A DNA stretch of 23,666 nucleotides from Planctomycetota bacterium (GCA_026692885.1 JAPLNJ010001232.1:1-23666), one strand, 5' to 3'. Shown: positions 14,379 through 23,666, counted from the first letter of the stretch. Notes: a model not told the origin generated them from the sequence alone. A program made the numbers and translations.

Positions 14379-14387
14379 GGACGCATT

Positions 14388-15353
14388 ATGGCGGAAGACT
14401 ATTACCAGACTCTTGGCGTTGATCGGAAAGCCTCCCCGGCGGAGATCCAGAAGGCCTACCGCAAGCTGGCGCGCAAACACCATCCCGACATGAACCCAGA
14501 CGACAAGTCGGCCAAGGAGAAGTTCCAGAAGATTCAGCAGGCGTACGACGTCCTGAACGATCCCGACAAACGCCAGAAGTACGACCAGTACGGCAGCGCC
14601 TTCGAGCAAGTCGGCGGCGCCGGGCCGGGCTGGGAAGCCTTCCGAGGTGCGGGCGGGCCGGGGGGAGTCGACTTCGACCTGAACGATCTGTTCGGTGGGA
14701 CGGCGGGGTCGGGTGGCGGACCAGCCGGTTACGAGGAGATCCTGCGGCAACTCGGCGGCGGCCGAGGCGGCAAGCGGCGGGGCCGCGCTGCGCCCCCGCG
14801 CTCGCGCGGGGCGGACCTGGAGCACGAACTGCAGATTCCGTTCACAACCTCAATTCTCGGCGGCGAAGCACGGCTAAGCGTGCGGCGGGCAGACGGCCAC
14901 GTTGAGTCGATTACGGTCAAGATTAAGCCCGGCATCGAGGACGGCAAAAAGATGCGTCTGCGTGGTCAGGGCGAGGAATCGCCCAACGGCGGTGCGCCCG
15001 GGGATCTGCTGATCACAGTTCGCGCCGGCAAGCATTCGCATTTTCGTCGCCGGGGCAACGATCTGGAGGTCGTGGTACCGGTGACCGTGGGTGAAGCCTC
15101 GCTCGGGGCGAAGATCGACCTGCCCACCCCCCATGGCGTAATTTCGTTGAAGATCCCTCCGGGCACGTCCAGCGGCCAGCGGTTGCGGGTGAAAGGCCGG
15201 GGTGCAGCGCACCCAGAAGACGGCGGCCAAGGCGACCTGTATGCCGAAATCCAGATCGTACTGCCGGACTCGCTGGACAAGGAAAGTCTCGACTTGATCC
15301 GGCAGTTCGATCACCGCAATCCCCAGAGTCCGCGGGCCGACCTGCGATGGTGA
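14388..15353 (+). CDS. DnaJ C-terminal domain co-chaperone (CbpA type), 321 aa
   Basis: The Hsp40 co-chaperone stimulates DnaK ATPase and delivers unfolded clients. A J-domain occupies 1-70 with HPD at 32-34 and the KKYDQYG-like end (RQKYDQYG). A glycine-rich linker runs to about 140. Two beta-barrel C-terminal domains follow ([78 protein letters not shown]). The CxxCxGxG zinc-finger repeats of true DnaJ are absent, so this is the CbpA/DnaJ2 class. The stop overlaps the first ATG of the next frame by 7 nt. The gene leads a compact cluster with rnpA and yidD, an uncommon partner for them. Confidence 0.93.
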   Translation: MAEDYYQTLGVDRKASPAEIQKAYRKLARKHHPDMNPDDKSAKEKFQKIQQAYDVLNDPDKRQKYDQYGSAFEQVGGAGPGWEAFRGAGGPGGVDFDLNDLFGGTAGSGGGPAGYEEILRQLGGGRGGKRRGRAAPPRSRGADLEHELQIPFTTSILGGEARLSVRRADGHVESITVKIKPGIEDGKKMRLRGQGEESPNGGAPGDLLITVRAGKHSHFRRRGNDLEVVVPVTVGEASLGAKIDLPTPHGVISLKIPPGTSSGQRLRVKGRGAAHPEDGGQGDLYAEIQIVLPDSLDKESLDLIRQFDHRNPQSPRADLRW

Positions 15354-15424
15354 GCCGAGGGGGCGGCCGAAAAGTAGCTCCCTCGCCACGGCACTTCGGG
15401 GCGAGCGACGGGGTGAGGAGCGGA

Positions 15425-15751
15425 GTGTGGTTCGGATGGACGGCAACCTTGCCTCCCTGGGGTCTGCCCGTCACAGTTTGCGGCGCGCTGTGGGCTCAAA
15501 CCGAACAACCCTTACTCTATCGTTTGGCACCCCACCAGCGGGTCAAAGTTATGGCCGCTTTAGCCGTCGTGGTGCTGCTGGGCCTGGGGTTGATTTTGTT
15601 TGCCTGGTGGGGGGCTCGGGCCATCCGGAGACACTATTGGCGCAGTCACGACATCCGCCAGATCGGTCGGGGACGGGGACTCCGAGAGGATGATTGGGCG
15701 AGCAAGCCACTGGTCTCCGAGCCAGGCAGCCAGCCGGACGCCGAAGACTGA
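15425..15751 (+). CDS. Small membrane protein, unknown function, 108 aa
   Basis: One strong transmembrane helix ([20 protein letters not shown], then [14 protein letters not shown]) is followed by a basic and then acidic hydrophilic tail. An earlier hydrophobic stretch ending in GALWAQ may be a signal peptide with an ALWAQ cleavage site. I chose GTG at 15425 because GAGGAG sits 4 nt before it (15415-15420). The alternative ATG at 15347 overlaps the DnaJ stop and adds 26 low-complexity residues with no hydrophobic character. It lies 44 bp before the rnpA start, so it belongs to the same transcription unit. I do not recognise the family. Confidence 0.6.
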   Translation: MWFGWTATLPPWGLPVTVCGALWAQTEQPLLYRLAPHQRVKVMAALAVVVLLGLGLILFAWWGARAIRRHYWRSHDIRQIGRGRGLREDDWASKPLVSEPGSQPDAED

Positions 15752-15795
15752 GCCAGGACAACTTGCCGCCCTACGAAACGTGGAGAGAGCTATCC

Positions 15796-16158
15796 GTGGT
15801 CGACCAACGTTTTTCCCGTGTCCACCGGCTGCGACTGCAGACGGATTTCGATCGCGTCTACCAGCAGGATGCCTACCTCGCGGATCACGTCTTGGTCGTC
15901 CACGGTTGCCGCAACGGGTTGGCGATTTCGCGATTGGGTTTGTCGGTGTCTCGCAAGGTTGGCGGGGCCGTGGTCCGGAACGGCTGGAAGCGGCGGATTC
16001 GCGAGGCCTTTCGCCAGCACCGCGAGCACCTGCCTGCCGGGTTCGACTTCGTGATCCGACCTCGCCGCGGTGCGGTTCCGGACTATCCCGCGATCGCTGC
16101 CTCGTTGCCCCGACTCCTCAACCGACTGGCGGGCCGTTTGTCGCAGGGCGCGTCATGA
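15796..16158 (+). CDS. rnpA: Ribonuclease P protein component, 120 aa
   Basis: The protein subunit of RNase P aids RNA-catalysed maturation of tRNA 5' ends. [11 protein letters not shown] (the conserved F..V...) and [20 protein letters not shown] place it firmly in the family. The invariant RNR motif reads R61-N62-G63, so its second arginine is replaced by glycine. The GTG start at 15796 follows GGAGAGAG and gives a normal family length; the longer frame from 15694 would add 34 residues and overlap the membrane-protein gene. rpmH, the usual upstream neighbour, is absent here. The stop overlaps the yidD start by four bases (ATGA), indicating translational coupling. Confidence 0.9.
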   Translation: MVDQRFSRVHRLRLQTDFDRVYQQDAYLADHVLVVHGCRNGLAISRLGLSVSRKVGGAVVRNGWKRRIREAFRQHREHLPAGFDFVIRPRRGAVPDYPAIAASLPRLLNRLAGRLSQGAS

Positions 16159-16448
16159 ACGACGGGGATGCGGACAGGTTCGTTGTGTGCGAAGCATCCT
16201 CCGGGCCGACCGGAAAGAATCGCCCTGTTTCCATTTCTGCCCTGGCCCGGATACTGATTCTGCTGGTGCGTCTTTACCAGATCGTGCTCGGTCCCGTGCT
16301 GGGTGGCCACTGCCGCTTTACGCCTTCCTGCAGCGTGTACTTCATCCAAGCCGTGCAGAAGTACGGGGCGATCAAGGGCGCCTGCAAAGGCCTGGCCAGA
16401 ATTTGCCGTTGCCACCCCTTCCATTCCGGCGGCCACGATCCTCCCTGA
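16155..16448 (+). CDS. yidD: Membrane protein insertion efficiency factor YidD, 97 aa
   Basis: YidD is a small amphipathic membrane-associated protein that helps YidC-dependent insertion of inner membrane proteins. The diagnostic stretch is clear: [20 protein letters not shown], then PSCSVY with C53 and C59, [12 protein letters not shown], and [16 protein letters not shown] at the end. The N-terminal 25 residues are poorly conserved and polar, slightly longer than usual. The ATG overlaps the rnpA stop (ATGA). The yidC gene that often follows is not present; a gene-free region comes next. Confidence 0.93.
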   Translation: MNDGDADRFVVCEASSGPTGKNRPVSISALARILILLVRLYQIVLGPVLGGHCRFTPSCSVYFIQAVQKYGAIKGACKGLARICRCHPFHSGGHDPP

Positions 16449-16790
16449 TTTGAATCTCTGAAAATGGCAGAGGCACCGGTCGTTCTGATCGGAGCGAGCC
16501 CATTCTTGGACCCGTGCGACCGCAGATTGTCGCTGCTCCGAGGACGGGCGTTCGGCGAAGGCTCCTGGCCGCGCTGAAACTTGGGACGCACTCCCGCCGC
16601 CCAGATTCGCCTCACTCCGAGGTGCATATCACCGACGAAGAATCGGAATAAACCACCCCTTTGGACAAATGAAAAATACCAGAACTACTGATACAACATG
16701 ACAGTTAATGTGAATAAGATACGCAAGTTGCGATATCTAGGGTGAGTCGGGTGGCTGGAGAGGCTGCGGAATCGCGTGCTGTCAGCATGG
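16449..16790. other. Gene-free stretch after yidD
   Basis: About 340 bp with no coding frame, tRNA or clear terminator that I can support. The part at about 16640-16740 is AT-richer than the surroundings and could hold promoter sequences for the downstream giant gene, but I see no good -35/-10 pair. Confidence 0.5.
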
Positions 16791-16954
16791 GGGCCTTGAT
16801 CATAAGGTTGCGCAAAACGCTAGCAGGGTGGCTGGTGGCTGAGCCTAGGCGAAGCCCCAGCAACAGTGGACTGGGGCTTCGCTTAGGCTCAGCCGCCATC
16901 CACCCGGACCGTGGCCAGCACCGACAGCAGTACGCAACCTTACGAGCAAGGCCC
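16791..16954. repeat. 164-bp palindromic element
   Basis: The outer arms GGGCCTTGATCATAAGGTTG-type (16791-16812 and 16933-16954) match at all but two or three positions. The inner arms (16826-16860 and 16871-16905, 35 nt each) also pair almost completely around a 10-nt loop and contain GGCGAAGCCCCAG. The nested palindrome resembles a non-autonomous mobile element or a dispersed intergenic repeat. It sits just before the giant adhesin gene. Confidence 0.7.
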
Positions 16955-17010
16955 AGCATGGGAAACGGTCCCAATTCTCGGTTGCTGTGATCGGGGTGTT
17001 GGTGGTGCAG

Positions 17011-20000
17011 ATGACTCAACAAATGGACCTCAGGATATCCTCCGGATCTCCGCTGTTGGCCTCCCGCGCATCGCGCCAAGCCAGGGAACTCAATCACAAG
17101 AGGGGTAGGCGCCAAGGCCACCAGAAATGCCGTCAGTTGCTGGTCGAGCCGCTGGAAGATCGGCGGCTGTTGGCTTCCTATGACTGGAATTCCGCCGCGT
17201 ATACCGTCGCGGTCACCTTGGGGACGGGGGAGAGCGTGACCCTTGCCGAGTCGGCGGGCACACGCACCTTGAAGCTGTCGACGGGCAGCTGGACAGCCAC
17301 AAGGGACCCTGCCACCGTCTCCGGCACGCAACTGAGCTTCCTGCCTGGGAATAACATCGGCACTTCCATCAGCGTGGACAATACGGGCGCGTTGGCCGGC
17401 TCCAACAACGTGACCTGGGGCGGCGGGACCATCGCTTCCGCGACGATTACGGTCAACGCCAACGCGAGTTCCACGACCAGCGCTATCAATGTCAGCGGAG
17501 GAACTACGCTGCAGGGCAACGTGGCCCTGACTGCCAACGGCGCGGCCATCACTCAGGCCGCAGTGCCTCTGGCGGTCACCGGTACGTTGACGCTGAGCGC
17601 GGGTGCGGCCCAGAACATCACGCTGAACAATGCGGCCAACGACTTCAGCACGGTGGCGATCACCGGCGGCAGGAACGCGACCCTGGTGGACCAGAATGCC
17701 CTGACTCTGGGCAATGTCGCCACGTCCGGGAGTCTTGCCGTGACAGCGACGGCGATCAGCCTGAACGGCGGCTCGGTGACCACCGTCGGCAATCAGACGT
17801 ACACGGGACCCGTGACCCTGGGCGCGGCGACGACGTTGAATTCCGGCGGCGGGAATATCCAGCTGACATCGTCGCTGAGCGGCGCGCAGAATCTGACGCT
17901 GGCGGCCGGGATCGGTTCGGGGACGGTGACGGCGACGGGGGCCGTCACCGGACTGGGCACCGGAGTGGGCGCGGCCCTGACGGTGGCCGACGGGGTGACG
18001 GGCCTGGTGTGGTTCAAGGGCACGTGGGGCGGGAATTCGGGACTGGTGGCGACCGCCGGGACGAACGTGCGGTTTGACCAGGACGTGACGCTGGCCGATG
18101 GGGACACGGCGACCAATCTGGCCGGCAACGTGGCTCTGGAAGGTCTGAACTGGAGTAGCTACGACGGGATCGCGTTCGGGCCGGTGACGCTGGCGGCGGA
18201 CACCGTCAGCTTGAACTCAGACAACGGCAACGTCGCGATGGGACCGGTGACGGTGACCGGTTCGCGGGCCCTGACCCTCACGGCCGGCAGCGGGAACATT
18301 CAGCTAAGCGGCGCAGTCGGAAGCAGTTCGAACGCGCTGGGGGCGATCACCATCGTCAGTGCGCACGAGGTGACGGTCAGCGGGGCCCTCTGGGCCTCGT
18401 CGCTGACGGTGACGGCCACGGGTTCCACGTCGCTGCAAGCCGTGACGGTGGCGCGAGACGGCCTCACCCTCACCGGCACGGACTTGGCCTTGCATGATCG
18501 CGTGGTGACGACCAGTGACGGAGTGGTTGCGATTACCGAGTCGGGGACCGTGACCATCGACGCGGCGGCCGACATCAATTCGCTCGGTGCGGTGTCGATC
18601 ACGGGCAGCCAGATCTCCACGGCCGGTGACATCGTGACCAACGGTGACACCGTGGATTTGCACGGGCCGGTCACCCTGACCGGCCACGTGGCGATCAACA
18701 CACAATTGGGTTCGGGGAATGGCGCCAGTATCACGTTTTGGGGCACGCTCGACGGTGCCTGGGCCCTCACCCTGACGACCGGGACGAATTCCGGTAGCAG
18801 TCCTTTCAACGCCGTCGCGTTCAAGCAGCAGGTGGGCGCGCCGGCAGCTGAACCCGTGATCACCATCATGAGTGCCTATAACGTCATCTTCTCTGCTGGG
18901 ATCCGGGCGGTGAGTCTGACGCAGGTGGCCGGTTTGGGGACGACGACGCTGATGGGGGCCGTCGACACGAGCGCGGTCAACAGCAATGGCAACGGTGTGG
19001 AACTGGTCACGGGCACCGTGGCCGTGAACGAGAGCCTGACCTCCCACAACAATCCAATTTCGCTGCAAGCCTCCCTAGGCCTGACCGTGTCGGCGACGAG
19101 CGGCACGGTCGTGGACAGCGGCACCGGCCCGATCTGGCTGAACGCCGACAGCGACAATAACGGATCGGGGACATTGATCCTGAGCAACAACGTGACGGTA
19201 ACGTCCGCCAACCCCACGGCCGCGGCGATCACGCTGCGGGCCGCCGACGTGACCATCGGCAGTTTGGCGGCCGTGACGGCCAGCGGCAGTGGCAGTGGCG
19301 GGGGTGTGGTAGTTCGCTCCTCAGCGGCGAATCGCCTCATGAGCCTGGGCGGCGGGCCCACGGTCACGGGGATCAACTTGAGCGACGCCGAGTTGGCCTG
19401 TCTCCGGACGGCCGCCGACGGCACGTTCACCTTGGGTGACAGCAGCCAAACGGGCAACATCACCTTCACGACGGCGACGTTGGCGACCACGGCCGGCGCG
19501 GCCACGGTCGTCGTGCAATCTCCCAGCGGCGGCGGCAAGATCGTCTTGGATGACGGCGGCACCGGCCCGGCGCTCAACGGCAACGGCGGGACCGTGAGTC
19601 TGACGGCGGGGACGGTCGGCATCCAGGCGGCCACGGTGACGAATGCCTTCGCCGAGATCGCCAACGCCACCGCGGTCACGCTGAGCAGCGCCGCCGGGAT
19701 CGGTACGACGACCCAGGCCCTGCAACTGGGCGCCACCAACCTCACCAGCCAGTCGTCCGCGAGCCAATTCCTCAGCGCGCTGGCCCCCGTCAGTATCACC
19801 AGCGTGGACGCCGGCACGAGCACGATCAACCTCCTGGGAGGCACTTTCAACCTCACCAGAAACAACGGGCTGGCAGCTGCCAGCTTCCTGAACGTCAGCG
19901 GCGGCGCGACGCTGGCGCTGGCCGGGTTTCAGGATACGGTGGCCGGCGTGACACTGACCAGCGGCAATCTGACCGGCTCCGGCGGGACCCTGACCAGCGC

Positions 20001-23000
20001 CAGCGATTTCCAGGTGCAGAGTGGAACGGTCAGCGCGATCCTGGCCGGAGCTGGCGGGGCCATCGGCCTGACGAAGACGACCTCCGGCACGGTCACGCTC
20101 AGCGGCGCCAACACCTGCACGGGCTCGACCAGCATCAACGCCGGCACCCTGGCGATCGACCAGGGCGGGTCGGTCAACACGAGCAGCGGCATTTTGCTGG
20201 GCGACACGAGCGGCACGGCCGCGGCGACCTTGAGCTTGGTCGATGCCGACGGCGGCACGACCGTCTCCGCGCCGCTGACCGTACGCAGCGGCTCGAGCGG
20301 CACGAAGACGATCCAGGCCGCCAATACCAGCGGAATCAACACCCTGGCCAGTGCCCTCACGGTGAACTCGCCGTTCACGGTCTCCGTGCCCAATGCGGGT
20401 GGCACGCTGCAGGTCACCGGTACGGCCGTGGCTCTGGGGGCCAACACGCTGACCGTCGATGCGGTGGGGACGGTGGATGTGCAGCGGACGATCACCGCCG
20501 ACGCAGCGACCAACTACCGGCTGGTCAAGAGCAACTCAGGCAAGCTGCTGGTGGGCGGCAGTGCCGACAACACGAACCTCAGCATCCAACTCAATGCCGG
20601 GACGCTGGAACTGGCCAAGACCGTGGCCAATGCCACGAACAGTTTGCAGATCGCGGGTGGCACGGTCAAGTTGACGGGCGGCAGCGACTTGCAGATCTCC
20701 AACAGTGGAGCCGTCACCTTCACAGGCAGCGGCGTGCTCGACTTGAACGGCAAGAACGAAGCGGTGGACCGGCTGGCCGGGAGCGTCGGGCAGGTCACGA
20801 ACAGCGCCCTCGGCACGACCTCGACGCTGACGGTCGGGGTGAGTGGCGGCAGTAGCGGCTTTGCCGGGACGCTGGTCGACGGGGCGGGGGTCGTGGCGCT
20901 CGCCAAGACCGGCGGCGGCGCGTTCAATCTGTATCCTTCCGTCAATAACACGTACAGCGGCAAGACCATCGTCACGGGCGGCATTCTGGGCGTTAACAAG
21001 GACACCGCCTTGGGCGCGGTGCCTGCGGTGCCCCAACCGGACAACCTGACGCTGGACGGCGGGACGCTCTACAACCCGTCCAACTCCGACAATGCGGGGA
21101 GTTTCGTAAACGGCCCGGCGCAGGTCAACTTGGACGCCAACCGCGGAGTCACATTGGGCAGCACCGGCGGCACGTTTCGCGTGTGGAACGGCGGCTTCGT
21201 GACGGTGAACGGAGTCGTCAGCGGCCTGGGCCTGTTGAGCAAGACCGATCGCGGCACGCTCGGTCTGATGGGCAACAACACCTATTCCGGCAAGACCAGC
21301 GTCACCGGCGGGATTCTCTCGATCAACTCCGCAGCCGCATTGGGTCCCAGCCCCGGCGGTTTCCAAGCCGATCACCTGACGTTGAACGGCGGCACGCTGG
21401 CCAACATGACGACCGCGTCCTACTTCATCGGCGGAAACAACATTTCCCTGGGCGTCAACCGGGGCGTGACGCTCGGCGCGACGGGCGGCGGCGGCTTCCG
21501 AACGGGTTACGGTTTCACGATTACGGTCGACAGTGTGATCAGCGGCCCCGGCAACCTGCGCAAGACCGATGGCGTGGCCCCCTCGGGAGTGCTGCTGCTG
21601 AACGCAGCCAACACCTTCACCGGGGACACCGACTGGTTCGCTTCGGGATCGGGACGCGGCGTGATCAGGTTGGGCAACATGCTTGCCCTCCAGAACAGCA
21701 CGGTGGTGATGAACACCGGCACCGATGGTGCGTTGGATTTAAATGGACTCGACAATGTGGTGCTGGGGGGACTCGCGGACAACGGCGCCAACCAGGGCAA
21801 TGTCACTATCCCGGCCAACAAGACACTGAAAGTGGGCAATAACTCGAACTCCACGACGTACCTGGGAAGCCTATCGGGCGTGGGTTCGACCGTCGAAAAA
21901 ATCGGCTCGGGCACCTGGTCGCTGGAGGGCAACAATGCCTCCACCGTTGCCTGGAAGATCTCCTCGGGCACACTCTACGCCACCGCTCCAGGCGCCCTGG
22001 GCACGGGGCCGGTCACAGCCAATGGGGGCGTACTGCAAGTGGGCACGGCGGAAACGTTGGTTTCCGGCTTTGCTTCCGGCTGGACGCTGACCGGCAATGC
22101 GTCGCAGGTCAGCCCGAATGTGATCCAGTTGACGCCGGATGTCACTTGGCAAGGGGGCAGCGCCTTCTTCGCCCGCCCGGTCTCCACCACGGGCGACTTC
22201 ACCGCGTCCTTCACGCTCGACACGCCCAGTCAGGGCCCCTCGCCCGCCGATGGCGTGTCGTTCGTCCTGCAAAACGACAACCGCGGCTTGGCGGCCATGG
22301 GGACTCAGGGCAACTGCCTGGGGTATTCGGCCGATGTGTCCACCGGGGCTGGCGGCATCCTCCCCAGCGCCGCTTTGATGATCGACATTTTTGCCGGGGA
22401 CGCGAATGGCCAGGGCCTCCGCGTGGCGACCAACGGCAGCGGCGGCGGTAGCAGCGTGACGAACGTCAACGTCTCTCCCGTGGACTTGACCAACCCCGTG
22501 ACTGTGAGCCTCAGCTACAACGCTTCGGCCAAGACCCTGACTGTGTCGCTGGCCGAGGGTGCCAACTCCTTCGGACCGTATACCTTCACCGCCTTCGACC
22601 TGCCGTCGATTCTGGGCCAAACGGCCTACGTCGGCTTCACCGGCGCCACTGGCGGGTCCCACGCCCAGCAACAGATCAGCAACTTCAACTTGACCTCGGC
22701 GGCGACGCCGGCCACCACGTATGCCAATGCACTCACGGTCGCAACCGGCGTCACGGGCAATGTCAGCGTGGTGGGCACCTCCGTCAATCCGACGATCACG
22801 CTGGGCGCCCTGACGATGGGCGCCAACGCCACGCTCAACTTGGCGGCCGCCGGCAGCTCGCCGTCCGACAGCAACTACGGCCTGACCGTCGGGGCCACCA
22901 CGCTGAGCGTCGCTCCGACCTTTACCGTGGCTAACCACGGCACGGGGACTGGCACGCTGACGCTGGGAGCCTTGGCCGATGGCGGCACAGCCCGGACGGT

Positions 23001-23666
23001 CAGCAAGCAGGGGCCAGGCGTCCTGGCACTGGCTGCGGGGGCGACCAGCCTGGTCAACGGCACGCAAGTGAATGTCGCCAACGGCACCTTACGTTCGGAC
23101 CACGCCACGGCATTGGGCACGCTGGCGAAGGTCGACGTCGCGGGCGGAACGACGTTCCGGGTCGGTGCCAGCCAAACCGTCGGCGCGCTGACCGGCACCG
23201 GCAGCACCACGCTCAACGGTCAGACACTGACCGTCGGCAGCACGAACAACCTGTCTGGAGCCTTCGACGGCGTGCTCTCGGACGACACCGGCGCCGGCGG
23301 TGTGACCAAAGCCGGCCTCGGGACCTGGACCCTGACTGGCAGCAACACCTTCAGCGGGCCGCTGAGCGTGGCGGCGGGGACCTTGGCTTTGCCCACGGTC
23401 AACAACGACGGCCTGCCGGGTCCGTTGGGCCAGAGTGCACTGCCGGTGACGTTGGGCAGCAGCGGCTTGGGCGGGAAGCTGGAGTATACCGGGGCCAGTG
23501 CCACGAGCACGAAGAAGTTCCAGTTAGCCGCGGGCGGCAGCGGCATCTTCCAGATCGACACCCTCGAAACCAGCCTCGCGGTCAGCGGCCTGGTCAGCGG
23601 CAGTGGCGACCTGATCAAGACGGGGGCCGGGACGCTGGGCCTGGGCGGCGCCAATACCTATGGCGG
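17011..23666 (+). CDS. Giant autotransporter-type beta-strand repeat adhesin with lectin-like domain (partial, runs off the window)
   Basis: The frame stays open for more than 2,200 codons to the window end. Residues 48-55 read LEDRRLLA, the motif that opens many planctomycete extracellular proteins after a basic leader. Then come about 950 residues of Gly/Thr/Ser/Ala/Val-rich beta strands resembling filamentous haemagglutinin-type solenoids. Autotransporter-associated repeats of the form KxxxGTLxLxGxNTYSGxTxVxxGxL follow (around residues 1018, 1295, 1411, 1515, 1631, 2100 and 2200). Residues about 1688-1895 form an L-type lectin-like domain (ADGVSFVLQND, VSLSYNASAKTLTVSL, YVGFTGATGG), interrupting the repeats. 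Start is uncertain: ATG at 17011 or 17023, neither with a clear ribosome site. A surface or secreted adhesin is inferred; the anchoring end lies outside the window. Confidence 0.85.
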   Translation, partial: MTQQMDLRISSGSPLLASRASRQARELNHKRGRRQGHQKCRQLLVEPLEDRRLLASYDWNSAAYTVAVTLGTGESVTLAESAGTRTLKLSTGSWTATRDPATVSGTQLSFLPGNNIGTSISVDNTGALAGSNNVTWGGGTIASATITVNANASSTTSAINVSGGTTLQGNVALTANGAAITQAAVPLAVTGTLTLSAGAAQNITLNNAANDFSTVAITGGRNATLVDQNALTLGNVATSGSLAVTATAISLNGGSVTTVGNQTYTGPVTLGAATTLNSGGGNIQLTSSLSGAQNLTLAAGIGSGTVTATGAVTGLGTGVGAALTVADGVTGLVWFKGTWGGNSGLVATAGTNVRFDQDVTLADGDTATNLAGNVALEGLNWSSYDGIAFGPVTLAADTVSLNSDNGNVAMGPVTVTGSRALTLTAGSGNIQLSGAVGSSSNALGAITIVSAHEVTVSGALWASSLTVTATGSTSLQAVTVARDGLTLTGTDLALHDRVVTTSDGVVAITESGTVTIDAAADINSLGAVSITGSQISTAGDIVTNGDTVDLHGPVTLTGHVAINTQLGSGNGASITFWGTLDGAWALTLTTGTNSGSSPFNAVAFKQQVGAPAAEPVITIMSAYNVIFSAGIRAVSLTQVAGLGTTTLMGAVDTSAVNSNGNGVELVTGTVAVNESLTSHNNPISLQASLGLTVSATSGTVVDSGTGPIWLNADSDNNGSGTLILSNNVTVTSANPTAAAITLRAADVTIGSLAAVTASGSGSGGGVVVRSSAANRLMSLGGGPTVTGINLSDAELACLRTAADGTFTLGDSSQTGNITFTTATLATTAGAATVVVQSPSGGGKIVLDDGGTGPALNGNGGTVSLTAGTVGIQAATVTNAFAEIANATAVTLSSAAGIGTTTQALQLGATNLTSQSSASQFLSALAPVSITSVDAGTSTINLLGGTFNLTRNNGLAAASFLNVSGGATLALAGFQDTVAGVTLTSGNLTGSGGTLTSASDFQVQSGTVSAILAGAGGAIGLTKTTSGTVTLSGANTCTGSTSINAGTLAIDQGGSVNTSSGILLGDTSGTAAATLSLVDADGGTTVSAPLTVRSGSSGTKTIQAANTSGINTLASALTVNSPFTVSVPNAGGTLQVTGTAVALGANTLTVDAVGTVDVQRTITADAATNYRLVKSNSGKLLVGGSADNTNLSIQLNAGTLELAKTVANATNSLQIAGGTVKLTGGSDLQISNSGAVTFTGSGVLDLNGKNEAVDRLAGSVGQVTNSALGTTSTLTVGVSGGSSGFAGTLVDGAGVVALAKTGGGAFNLYPSVNNTYSGKTIVTGGILGVNKDTALGAVPAVPQPDNLTLDGGTLYNPSNSDNAGSFVNGPAQVNLDANRGVTLGSTGGTFRVWNGGFVTVNGVVSGLGLLSKTDRGTLGLMGNNTYSGKTSVTGGILSINSAAALGPSPGGFQADHLTLNGGTLANMTTASYFIGGNNISLGVNRGVTLGATGGGGFRTGYGFTITVDSVISGPGNLRKTDGVAPSGVLLLNAANTFTGDTDWFASGSGRGVIRLGNMLALQNSTVVMNTGTDGALDLNGLDNVVLGGLADNGANQGNVTIPANKTLKVGNNSNSTTYLGSLSGVGSTVEKIGSGTWSLEGNNASTVAWKISSGTLYATAPGALGTGPVTANGGVLQVGTAETLVSGFASGWTLTGNASQVSPNVIQLTPDVTWQGGSAFFARPVSTTGDFTASFTLDTPSQGPSPADGVSFVLQNDNRGLAAMGTQGNCLGYSADVSTGAGGILPSAALMIDIFAGDANGQGLRVATNGSGGGSSVTNVNVSPVDLTNPVTVSLSYNASAKTLTVSLAEGANSFGPYTFTAFDLPSILGQTAYVGFTGATGGSHAQQQISNFNLTSAATPATTYANALTVATGVTGNVSVVGTSVNPTITLGALTMGANATLNLAAAGSSPSDSNYGLTVGATTLSVAPTFTVANHGTGTGTLTLGALADGGTARTVSKQGPGVLALAAGATSLVNGTQVNVANGTLRSDHATALGTLAKVDVAGGTTFRVGASQTVGALTGTGSTTLNGQTLTVGSTNNLSGAFDGVLSDDTGAGGVTKAGLGTWTLTGSNTFSGPLSVAAGTLALPTVNNDGLPGPLGQSALPVTLGSSGLGGKLEYTGASATSTKKFQLAAGGSGIFQIDTLETSLAVSGLVSGSGDLIKTGAGTLGLGGANTYG

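Noticed and set aside
17178..23654. Series of minus-strand open frames with hydrophobic, Val/Pro/Leu-rich products
   Set aside because: They are the mirror of the Thr/Gly/Ser/Asn-rich codons of the giant adhesin. The plus-strand frame is continuous, has repeat and lectin motifs, and begins with LEDRRLLA.
1..23666. tRNA or rRNA genes, CRISPR arrays, transposase genes
   Set aside because: I saw no cloverleaf-like sequence, rRNA segment, regularly spaced repeat array or transposase motif. The repeats present are isolated palindromes, not spaced direct repeats.

Overview
The window is high-GC chromosomal DNA that most likely comes from a planctomycete (Planctomycetota). The grounds are: a giant surface protein opening with the LEDRRLLA motif typical of planctomycete extracellular proteins; a small acidic-basic hypothetical protein of a type I associate with planctomycetes; a HEAT-repeat protein; and many intergenic inverted-repeat elements built on short words such as AGCCCTGAAGGGGCGAAACAA and GTAGGGTGGGCTGTGCCCACC. 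The assignment rests on recognition, not on a search.

Layout. 1-230: nested inverted repeat. 402-1890 (minus): HEAT-repeat protein followed by a small hypothetical protein. 1963-3535 (plus): tRNA-dihydrouridine synthase and a HycI/HybD-type hydrogenase maturation protease. 3536-4020: a good sigma70-like promoter, small hairpins and the C-terminal remnant of a HicA toxin. 4021-8807 (plus): ABC transporter of the cyanophycin-associated type and a cyanophycin synthetase family protein whose Mur-ligase half has lost its P-loop (CphA2-like). 8808-9454: gene-free region packed with hairpin repeats, between convergent genes. 9455-10693 (minus): membrane acyltransferase. 10978-14249 (plus): a Bacillus Tgl-like transglutaminase homologue and a cyanophycinase-like S51 peptidase with extracellular-type N-terminal domains, sharing one predicted promoter. 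14388-16448 (plus): CbpA-type DnaJ, a small membrane protein, rnpA and yidD, tightly packed. 16449-17010: gene-free with a 164-bp palindromic element. 17011-end (plus): an open reading frame of more than 2,200 codons encoding an autotransporter-type beta-strand repeat adhesin with an embedded L-type lectin-like domain, cut by the window edge.

The most interesting reading is a cyanophycin-related neighbourhood. A predicted dipeptide-polymerising CphA2-like enzyme and its associated transporter lie next to a Tgl-like transglutaminase and an S51 peptidase that seems exported. Whether these four genes form one system is inference from proximity and family knowledge. No CphA1 with an intact Mur ligase site is present in the window.
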